DNA of 64,000 nucleotides from assembly GCF_000406925.1 (NCBI RefSeq), contig NZ_KE136347.1, positions 658,025 through 722,024 on the forward strand, given 5' to 3'. Below, piece by piece: positions 1 to 7,091 of the stretch. How positions within the stretch are numbered: the stretch's first letter is position 1; every line of letters begins with the position of its first letter. The translations under genes were made by a program, and so were the position numbers. A model generated the notes under the pieces. That model did no database searches, was not told the origin of the DNA, and saw nothing but the letters and a program-made list of their open reading frames with translations. This DNA comes from Enterococcus columbae DSM 7374 = ATCC 51263 (GTDB lineage Bacteria; Bacillota; Bacilli; Lactobacillales; Enterococcaceae).

Positions 1-609
1 TTTATATTCTTCTAACCACTGTTGTTTTTCTTGATCAAAAAATTTTTTCTTCTCACGAGTAGGTTCAGGTTCAACCGTTGCAACATGGACATGAATATTA
101 TCTGTATTGTAATGAATAGAAGCTAACCAAATGCCTGAATCGGAAAGTTGTTCCTTGTCAAACATGACCTTCATACCTAAACGAACGGCTTCATGAATTT
201 TACGTTCATTTAATTGATGCGTGTCCGGATTTAAATAACCTTGTTCAATTAACCAGTCATTGTCAAAACTAAATACGTCTTGCCACATCACACTGCCGTT
301 TTGACTAGCAACAATAAATTGTTCTTTCAACAAAGTTATCTCATCTTCTGGAATTTGATCATAGACTTCATTAAAAAGTCGACTTGTCTTTGATGGATTC
401 TCCATATAATGAATATAACCTTCTAATCCATTTAGTTCTTCACTATACGTATCCATCGTTCCTTGTGTATTTTTAAAAGCAGAATAATTTTCATAAAACT
501 TATTTCGAACAGCTTCTTGTCGATCCATATAGCGAATATAACTAGCAAACACACCACTTTTTGGTCTAGCAAATTTACTCGACAAAATGATTCCTGGACT
601 TTTACTCAT
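1..609 (-). CDS. MobP-type conjugative relaxase, N-terminal part (cut by window edge)
   Basis: The relaxase nicks the element at oriT and leads the transferred strand into the recipient. About 203 residues are visible before the window ends, starting MSKSPGIILSSKF, a start typical of MobP2/MobP3-type relaxases of Firmicutes elements. A histidine cluster (H166, H173, H175 in IHYNTDNIHVHVATVEP) matches the metal-binding triad of the family, and Tyr24 or Tyr27 are candidate nucleophiles. The ATG overlaps the stop of the upstream RHH gene in an ATGA, so the two are translationally coupled. The subfamily is inferred from the N-terminus only. Confidence 0.8.
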   Translation of the reverse strand, partial: MSKSPGIILSSKFARPKSGVFASYIRYMDRQEAVRNKFYENYSAFKNTQGTMDTYSEELNGLEGYIHYMENPSKTSRLFNEVYDQIPEDEITLLKEQFIVASQNGSVMWQDVFSFDNDWLIEQGYLNPDTHQLNERKIHEAVRLGMKVMFDKEQLSDSGIWLASIHYNTDNIHVHVATVEPEPTREKKKFFDQEKQQWLEEYK

Positions 610-977
610 TGTTGTTCCTCAAACTGCTTCATAATTTTTTGATGTATTTGTTGCTGAACATATAATTCTGCATCTACTAACACTTCAGATTTTGCTTGTG
701 TAGTCGAGTAAAAATGTTTCATTCCTTGATACTGTAATATAGTATTTAGAATTTGATAAATAATATGAATCTTCTTTTCCAATTCACGTAACAGCGTTCG
801 TTCCTTTTTTTCTATCTCCTCTAACTTCACTAATAATTGTTCTACCGTTTCTCTATCTTTTTCGCTATCCATAATCAGTCGATTGATAATTTCTGCTTTT
901 GAACCATTCAATCGCTTTTGATTTTTTTCAATAATCTCCAATGACTGTTTATTCAGTCGAATGCTCAAACGTGTCAT
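606..977 (-). CDS. Ribbon-helix-helix relaxosome accessory protein
   Basis: A 123-residue basic/coiled protein. The first 45 residues (MTRLSIRLNKQSLEII... then a helix with GSKAEIINRLI) look like a ribbon-helix-helix DNA-binding fold, followed by a Glu/Lys-rich coiled coil (about 45-75). It sits directly upstream of the relaxase with a 4-base overlap and overlaps the next RHH gene by 29 bases. By analogy with MobC/PcfF-type proteins it probably binds oriT and recruits the relaxase. The function is inferred from fold and position. Confidence 0.6.
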   Translation of the reverse strand: MTRLSIRLNKQSLEIIEKNQKRLNGSKAEIINRLIMDSEKDRETVEQLLVKLEEIEKKERTLLRELEKKIHIIYQILNTILQYQGMKHFYSTTQAKSEVLVDAELYVQQQIHQKIMKQFEEQQ

Positions 978-1236
978 CTTTTTCCATCTCCTTCTCTAAA
1001 ACAACTGCTGATTTCGTCAACAGCATTAATGCCTGCGTATTCAAATCAAGGTGCTTTAAAATATCATAGATTAATGACTTCATCCGAATTTCTAATTCAA
1101 AGCTTTCATAACTTTGATAAGATTGCTGAATATATTGTCGAATCATTTCTGCACGTGATTTTCCTTGCTGCTTACAAAACTTATCAAATTTTTTTAACGC
1201 AATTTCATCAACATCTCTTACTTTTATTGTTGCCAT
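949..1236 (-). CDS. Ribbon-helix-helix DNA-binding protein, first gene after the oriT candidate
   Basis: 95 residues. The N-terminus MATIKVRDVDEIALKKFDKFCKQ followed by GKSRAEMIRQYI is a classic ribbon-helix-helix (Arc/MetJ/CopG-like) layout, with a helical C-terminal half. It is preceded by a strong Shine-Dalgarno (AAAGGAGATAG) and opens the three-gene mobilisation cluster. It is likely to bind the repeats in the adjacent intergenic region and act in the relaxosome and/or as autoregulator. Its exact role cannot be read from sequence. Confidence 0.6.
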   Translation of the reverse strand: MATIKVRDVDEIALKKFDKFCKQQGKSRAEMIRQYIQQSYQSYESFELEIRMKSLIYDILKHLDLNTQALMLLTKSAVVLEKEMEKDDTFEHSTE

Positions 1237-1476
1237 TCTTACTATCTCCTTTTTACTTAATCATTAACAGCCAATATCCTTTGTCTAGTTGCAAGAGCAT
1301 AAGACAAAAAGGGGGGCAAAATTGCCCCCAACCCGACAGTGTCGGGCTTTTAGTGGGGGGCCGAATAACAGTCGGTTTTGTCACATTGGTGCAAGTAAAC
1401 ACCAGTTTGATGACTAAAAAATAAGGAAAAAACACCAATTTGATGTCATAGATCATCAATTTGATGCACGTTGGTG
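1237..1476. other. Candidate origin of transfer (oriT) with direct and inverted repeats
   Basis: 240 bp without a gene between the secretion operon and the mobilisation genes. It contains three copies of a motif close to CAYCARTTTGATG (1400-1412, 1433-1445, 1454-1466), two copies of CACRTTGGTG (1382-1391, 1467-1476), and three hairpins (1312-1329, 1332-1346, CCGA/TCGG at 1361-1375). Repeat-rich DNA next to relaxase and RHH genes is where Gram-positive oriT sites normally lie. The nic site is not identified. Confidence 0.6.
1305..1329 (-). terminator. Intrinsic terminator inside the oriT region
   Basis: An 8-bp GC-rich stem (GGGGGCAA/TTGCCCCC) with a 2-nt loop is followed on the minus strand by a U run (complement of 1306-1310). 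It would end the long type IV secretion transcript before the mobilisation genes, which then need their own promoter within about 70 bp. Confidence 0.6.
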
Positions 1477-2400
1477 TCATTTGTCACCTGCTTTTTTTCG
1501 TAAATCTTCTTTTTGTAACAACAGTTTTTCTATTTTTTGTTGAACTTCTTTATTCGCAATCTCTGCTTTTTGTATTTGTCCTTTTGCTTCTTCAATACGA
1601 TTCATTTTAGATAAAATAAGTTGTTCCGTTGCTTGTACTTCCGAAGTAGTTTGGTATTTCTTTTCTTTATTGAGCACTTGAATTTGTTTTTCAATCTGCG
1701 CAATTTCTGATAAGAATTTACTAATCGTTTGTTGATTTTCTTTAACAAGTTGTTGTGCTTCTTTTATGGATAGTTGGATCATTTCTAGTTGATAGTCGGT
1801 TACGCTTTTTGAAATTAATGACCGGTTTTTTGGCACTTTAGCTTTTGCCATGAATAGTTTTGATTGAACCGTCCGCTCTGTTGCTGACTGATTTTTTTGA
1901 CCAAATTCTTTAAAAATATCTTCCAATGAATGAATCGTTTTGTAGGAATCAGTTGCATAGGTAATACCAATATCTATGATAATATCCTGCCATGTTTGCG
2001 GAATTTGATATAGTTGAATAACATATTCATTGCTAGACAATTGAAGTAATTTAGTTTCAATACGTTGCCTTGTTTTTAACTCTCCAGCCACAATCTCTAA
2101 TTTTCCATTATTAGGTATTGATTCAGAAGCTTTTAGTAATATCTCTGCATACTGACGTTGAGGATTATAGGAACGTTTCAATTGCACGAACTGAATTTGG
2201 TCAATTTGAACTTGATTAGCAACACCAATACCTGTATCTTTTTGATAGACATTACTACCAAATAAAAACGTCGGCACAACAAAAAGGAGTAACCCAATTA
2301 CTGTTAGAAACAAACATACTTTGTAAAAAAGCGACACATGTGTTTGTATAAACTCTTTTATTTTTTCCAACAATCTCGCCTCATTTCTAACAATTATCAA
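1477..2400 (-). CDS. Membrane-anchored coiled-coil protein of the conjugation operon (VirB8-like position)
   Basis: 307 residues. A short cytoplasmic N-terminus is followed by one transmembrane helix (about 28-48), an extracellular beta-rich region (about 60-190) and a long Gln/Lys/Glu coiled coil (about 205-300). The topology resembles VirB8/TcpC-type scaffold proteins of Gram-positive type IV systems, but I recognise no diagnostic motif. It overlaps the virB4-like stop/start by 4 bases (ATGA), so it belongs to the same operon, and it is the last gene before the oriT candidate. Confidence 0.55.
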   Translation of the reverse strand: MIIVRNEARLLEKIKEFIQTHVSLFYKVCLFLTVIGLLLFVVPTFLFGSNVYQKDTGIGVANQVQIDQIQFVQLKRSYNPQRQYAEILLKASESIPNNGKLEIVAGELKTRQRIETKLLQLSSNEYVIQLYQIPQTWQDIIIDIGITYATDSYKTIHSLEDIFKEFGQKNQSATERTVQSKLFMAKAKVPKNRSLISKSVTDYQLEMIQLSIKEAQQLVKENQQTISKFLSEIAQIEKQIQVLNKEKKYQTTSEVQATEQLILSKMNRIEEAKGQIQKAEIANKEVQQKIEKLLLQKEDLRKKAGDK

Positions 2401-4901
2401 TAGCCTCCGGTAAAAATATCACGTTCTGTTTTGGATAAATCAATCTTAATTTGATAATTTCCTTTACCACGAATCGAAAGGATTGCTTCCCCCACTTTTA
2501 AAGTTGCAGCTCTTTGTAATTCACTTTCTTTCAATGTGTCCTGGAAACATTTTTGTAATTCTACTTTACTACTAGCATCTTGCTGCATAATAAATACATA
2601 CGTGGAAAGCTTCAATAATTTACGAACTTTCTCTTTAAAATTATCAGAGCTGTGTTCAGAAAATAAATCAGAAATATCGTGCGTTGCAATCCCTAAACCG
2701 CCAAAAGCTTTACGTGCTTCACGTTCATATCTATCTAATAAATCTATTGCTGATTCATTTCCTTTGCGTGTAATATTGTGAAATTCATCAAAGATAATCA
2801 ATGTCCGAATCGCTTCGTTTATTTCTCTTCGGCCAATTTCAACTAAATATTTTTCTCTCATACCTCTCATCATTGCCTGATTCCAAACCATAAATAATAG
2901 ATTATATAATTGTGCATTAAAGATTCGATCATCTTGGTTTAATAAGCGACTTAAATCAAACGAAACCGATAAATACTGACTAAAATCAACACTAGTAAAC
3001 TGATTAAACATTAAGCCATGCGCATGTACCATTTTTAAAGTCGTTTGCTCTAGTCTATCTAAACGTTGCCTTTCTAAATCAGACAACTCATTGGATTGGT
3101 AAAGCATTTTTTGAATGAAATGTAAAAAATCTTCTGCTTTTGGATAGTCCGTTGCTTCATATTGTGTGCAACAGATTTTACTTAATCCTTTTTCTTCAAA
3201 CCATTGATTCAGAAATAAATCAGCATACCTATCTACTGCATTTGCCAATTCTACATCAATTGAACCATACAAGTTTTGATAGATAACCACCAATTTATTA
3301 AGCGTGATTTTCCAACTACTCTCTTCATCAATTGAACCATCCTCATTTAAAATAGTCGCAAAAATTTGAAAAGGATTCGCCGTTCCATCCTTTCCAGAAG
3401 CATCAATAGATAATCCCCCATATTGTTTCATAAATTTTTCGTTCTCATTGTTTGCCATAAAATAAATAGTATAATTATTGGCTAAATGATTGTGACTGCC
3501 TAATTTTTTTAATGCGGAGGATTTACCTGAACCCGGTTTTCCCAATAGCACAAAATTATATGAAAGACGTTGCGTGTCCTTATGAAAAATATCAAATACA
3601 AATAAACCACCTGTATTGGTTGTTCCAAAATAAAAGCCGGTTGGATCTAGTAATTGACTATGATTTAATGGATAACTTGCCCCTAAATCAGATGCCGTTA
3701 AATGTTTGCCTGCTCGCCTCTTTTGTTTTTTCTGTTCAGTTAAACTTAAAAAAAGTGATTGATATTCTAAATCTTCCTCCCCAATAAAGAAATCAGCTTT
3801 ATAGCCACGTGAAAATAATCGGTCATCAATTGCTTGTGCTTGGGCATGAATTTCTTCTTTTGTTTGCCCAAATAAAAAATATCTAATTTTAACTTCTTTT
3901 ACACTTTCATTGGATGACACCATATCTTCTAATAAATTGGATAATAATTCTTCTTCAATTGCTGACTGCATTCGTATTTCAACATTCGCTCCACGATGTT
4001 TATTTCCATTTTCTTCAGAAATAGCTTTGGTTAGTTTGCTACGTACTTTTCTATCTTCCAGATGATGAATATCTACTGTAGTAATTAAATTTGGATGTCT
4101 AAATACCACTTCTCCCCATAGTAATCGCTCTTTTTTTGCATAACGATGCAAATGATAAATTCCGATATAGCCTCGTCCATTTTGAATATATTTATCGTTT
4201 TTAAAACTCAACCCACTTTCTGGCATAATCTCACTCATGAAAACTTTATCTACCTTGTGATTGGCTAAACTACAAGTCTCACTAAATACTGGAACAGGCT
4301 GGCCAAGATTATACAATTGATACATAATTTGCTTTTTGAGTACAGGGGAAATTTCATGTATCGTTAAATAACTACTATTGGTACTCAATAACTCACTCTT
4401 TCCTCTTTGAAGTTCTTCCTTTGTTTTACCAAATACTTGAACATAGACAATATCCTCTTGTAAACGGTGATGCGCTTGTTGCAGTTCCCAAATTTTGTGT
4501 TTACGCTGTAGGTCTATAAACGAGTGTAGAGGAGTATTAGATAAGCTTGCTCTTTTTTGAATATGCTGAATTTGTCCATTAGTGTCAGCAGAATACCCCA
4601 TAAAAATCAGCTTTATATCGACAGTTACCCTCCTAAAAAAATCAGTAAATGCATTCAATACTAGCTGCTGCACTTCTTTTGATTCATCAATGATTGGATA
4701 GTTTTCAAACATCAAATAGTCCATATAACCTGTTTTCGTAACCACACAATCTGCTTCTAAACGAATTGGCTCCATTAACTGAAAAACTGAATTTTTCAAG
4801 CTAGAATACTGTCCTTGCTTCCGATGAAAGATTTTTCGATACTTTCCCTTTTTTTCTTTTGGTTTCTTATTGCCTACTACCAATAATTCATCTGTAATCA
4901 T
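2397..4901 (-). CDS. VirB4/TraE-family conjugation ATPase
   Basis: 834 residues. This cytoplasmic or membrane-associated ATPase powers assembly and substrate passage of the type IV secretion system. The Walker A motif GKPGSGKSS is at 454-462 and the Walker B motif LIIFDEFHN at 701-709. The N-terminal half (about 30-400) matches the CagE/TraE-like domain expected in VirB4, and the length is normal for Gram-positive VirB4. It overlaps the genes on both sides (4 and 14 bases), giving tight translational coupling. Confidence 0.88.
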   Translation of the reverse strand: MITDELLVVGNKKPKEKKGKYRKIFHRKQGQYSSLKNSVFQLMEPIRLEADCVVTKTGYMDYLMFENYPIIDESKEVQQLVLNAFTDFFRRVTVDIKLIFMGYSADTNGQIQHIQKRASLSNTPLHSFIDLQRKHKIWELQQAHHRLQEDIVYVQVFGKTKEELQRGKSELLSTNSSYLTIHEISPVLKKQIMYQLYNLGQPVPVFSETCSLANHKVDKVFMSEIMPESGLSFKNDKYIQNGRGYIGIYHLHRYAKKERLLWGEVVFRHPNLITTVDIHHLEDRKVRSKLTKAISEENGNKHRGANVEIRMQSAIEEELLSNLLEDMVSSNESVKEVKIRYFLFGQTKEEIHAQAQAIDDRLFSRGYKADFFIGEEDLEYQSLFLSLTEQKKQKRRAGKHLTASDLGASYPLNHSQLLDPTGFYFGTTNTGGLFVFDIFHKDTQRLSYNFVLLGKPGSGKSSALKKLGSHNHLANNYTIYFMANNENEKFMKQYGGLSIDASGKDGTANPFQIFATILNEDGSIDEESSWKITLNKLVVIYQNLYGSIDVELANAVDRYADLFLNQWFEEKGLSKICCTQYEATDYPKAEDFLHFIQKMLYQSNELSDLERQRLDRLEQTTLKMVHAHGLMFNQFTSVDFSQYLSVSFDLSRLLNQDDRIFNAQLYNLLFMVWNQAMMRGMREKYLVEIGRREINEAIRTLIIFDEFHNITRKGNESAIDLLDRYEREARKAFGGLGIATHDISDLFSEHSSDNFKEKVRKLLKLSTYVFIMQQDASSKVELQKCFQDTLKESELQRAATLKVGEAILSIRGKGNYQIKIDLSKTERDIFTGGY

Positions 4902-5202
4902 CTATTTTCCTCCATTCATTTTCAAAAATACCATCTGGAAAATAAGTGTGTGTGTCTTTTTTTAGACAGTCCATTAGAACACCAATATTTTTACTCTGTG
5001 GTTTAAACGGTGAAGGACTTAGCCAAAAAATTGTCATGATAAATAGAAAGAGACGAAAAAATAACCGAATTGGTTCATAAATATAATCAGCAAGATTCCC
5101 CATTCCAAAAAATAAAATCAACAGTACAACAAAAGCGTCGGTTAATTGATATCTTCCTAGTAGTTTAATTTCATTAGAAATTTTGTTTGGTCTTGTAAAC
5201 AT
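4888..5202 (-). CDS. Small membrane protein, PrgI/DUF5592-like
   Basis: 104 residues with two hydrophobic helices (about 22-41 and 46-62) and a short soluble tail. It lies directly upstream of virB4 and downstream of the polytopic channel gene, the place where Gram-positive systems encode a VirB3/PrgI/TcpE-like inner-membrane component. The sequence looks like the DUF5592 group found in enterococcal elements. The assignment rests on size, topology and order. Confidence 0.55.
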   Translation of the reverse strand: MFTRPNKISNEIKLLGRYQLTDAFVVLLILFFGMGNLADYIYEPIRLFFRLFLFIMTIFWLSPSPFKPQSKNIGVLMDCLKKDTHTYFPDGIFENEWRKIDDYR

Positions 5203-7091
5203 TAGCTATCTCCTTCCTTATGATTTTTTGTTTCTTTTGCTAGCTGTTTTTTCAATTCTCGATACTTTCTATAATTTTTTCCAACATTATAGGTATCTGT
5301 CTTGCGTTCCAAATAGGTTTGCTTGGTGTATCGTCGCTGATCATCCATATCAAATCCTAATACTTTATTTTTTACGTAAGGTTTCAATGGATTGTTTTGC
5401 TTAAGAGCGTCCATTTTTTCATGATTTTTGAGATTCTCAATTGGATACTTATTCCTTGATTGTTGTTGTGAATGATACTTATCTTCATCAGCATTCATCT
5501 GCTGAATATCTTCTTGCGTAACGACAAAAGGAGAACGACTAGAACGGTTTCCTTGCGCTTGAATCTCATCTAAAGCCTGAACCATATTAGGAGAACGTAA
5601 TTTATCACTTTCTTGATTCAACGGATTATCTCCATTTACCTCTGAATCATTAATTGAGGAAAAAGGCATACCCTCATTAGTGTAGGTTGCATGATCTGGC
5701 TGTATAGTAGGCTGATTTTGATTCATCAATTCGTCTACCGTTTCATTCTGATTCGGTTCATTCTTATCACTGATCAACTGATTATTTTGGATATTTTCTC
5801 TATCATTTTGATATTCTTTGTCACTATTTGAGAATTGGCTAGATTCTCTCTGATTAATTCCTTGACTTTTTTCTTTATCAGAAAAATAGCCTAATCCAAA
5901 TGCTCCAACCTCTCCAATTGAATTTGCTGCACTTCTTACAACCTTCCCCGTTGCTTTTGACAATGCACCACCAAATTTTGTAGAAGCAGCTAAAGCACCA
6001 ATACCTAATGCCCAAGTTGAACGTAATCCGGCATCTATTCCAGTTACTCTTTGAAATCCATTCGGACCATCAATTAATGCCCAGCTTGCACCTGCAAAAG
6101 CGATTATATAGGTCCAAAAATCAAAATGAAACGCTTGGATGATTTGTACAGCGACTAAATAAATTTGAAAAAGCACAGGAATATATACAATTAATGCTAG
6201 TGAACCAATTAACTCACCAAGCAATGATTTAACCCTTTGCATCGTAGCCATATCTGCGAAGCCGGCAGTTACTAATAAAACATAATCACCAAACATTTTA
6301 TTAATAATAATCGCAAACTTGAACGAAGTAATTACTAATGCAATGATAGAAATTAATTGAACAAGAATAATTTGGAGAAAATTAATATGGTTTCGATAAT
6401 AATTGGCTTTAAATACATCTTTCGCTAAGTAATCTGCTAAACCACTAGGCTGAGGTATCTCAACAGCTATCTCTTTCCCTTTGGTATCGGTACTCAATTG
6501 ATAACCAAAAACTTCACCATTTTTGACAGATTCTGGTGAGGTAATCTTCTCATTCACATCAATTTGACGAATTTCTTTATAATGATTGAGATGTTCATTT
6601 GGTTTTAATTGCCAGCCTTCTTCTGCAACCGCAAGTAAATCTGTCGTATTATCCAAAATAATCTGTGTACCAGGTGTTTGTCCATCATTGATTAAATCTT
6701 TAAACAGAGATTGTGACATATGAGAAAGCTGCCCAAAAACAAAAGGTAACATCAATGTCATTAGTAAAATCATATATAGATTAGTTGGAATTTCTCCTGC
6801 ATTTTTTACACGATTAAAGGCCAACAATACAAAAAAGCCAACTAAAGCAAGGACTAATAATCCCCATTTAATTGGCTCAAGCTTATTCACTATTTCTTGA
6901 AAAGCTGGATTGTCAAATATATTTAATAATTGAATTAAATTGACTAAAGTTTGACTTAATCCATTTAATATATCAGTAAAACAGGTAATCAACCACATAC
7001 CTATCTTCCGAAAAGCGTCTGTTAAAAAGTTGCTTTGAGACAAAAAATCCACAAATTTCTTTAGCAAAGCTAATATTTCAGCTTCCGTCAT
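5202..7091 (-). CDS. Polytopic conjugation channel protein, TrbL/EF1877-like
   Basis: About 629 residues from the ATG at 7091 (SD AGGTG; an in-frame GTG at 7100 is also possible). The N-terminal two thirds hold several membrane helices (about 55-105, 235-330) interrupted by an extracellular loop. The C-terminal 240 residues are cytoplasmic, rich in Asn, Gln, Glu and Ser, and likely disordered. This is the VirB6/TrbL-type channel layout, and it resembles the mobilome membrane protein called EF1877 in E. faecalis. It lies between the coupling protein gene (overlap 14 bases) and the PrgI-like gene. Confidence 0.75.
   Translation of the reverse strand: MTEAEILALLKKFVDFLSQSNFLTDAFRKIGMWLITCFTDILNGLSQTLVNLIQLLNIFDNPAFQEIVNKLEPIKWGLLVLALVGFFVLLAFNRVKNAGEIPTNLYMILLMTLMLPFVFGQLSHMSQSLFKDLINDGQTPGTQIILDNTTDLLAVAEEGWQLKPNEHLNHYKEIRQIDVNEKITSPESVKNGEVFGYQLSTDTKGKEIAVEIPQPSGLADYLAKDVFKANYYRNHINFLQIILVQLISIIALVITSFKFAIIINKMFGDYVLLVTAGFADMATMQRVKSLLGELIGSLALIVYIPVLFQIYLVAVQIIQAFHFDFWTYIIAFAGASWALIDGPNGFQRVTGIDAGLRSTWALGIGALAASTKFGGALSKATGKVVRSAANSIGEVGAFGLGYFSDKEKSQGINQRESSQFSNSDKEYQNDRENIQNNQLISDKNEPNQNETVDELMNQNQPTIQPDHATYTNEGMPFSSINDSEVNGDNPLNQESDKLRSPNMVQALDEIQAQGNRSSRSPFVVTQEDIQQMNADEDKYHSQQQSRNKYPIENLKNHEKMDALKQNNPLKPYVKNKVLGFDMDDQRRYTKQTYLERKTDTYNVGKNYRKYRELKKQLAKETKNHKEGDS

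Noticed and set aside
1029-1424. Plus-strand frame of about 130 codons over the RHH gene and oriT candidate
   Set aside because: It runs antisense through a better-supported gene and across GC-rich hairpins, with no ribosome-binding site and an implausible protein sequence.
1253-1480. Minus-strand 75-codon frame inside the oriT candidate
   Set aside because: It translates through the terminator hairpin and repeats, and no SD or protein-like composition was seen.
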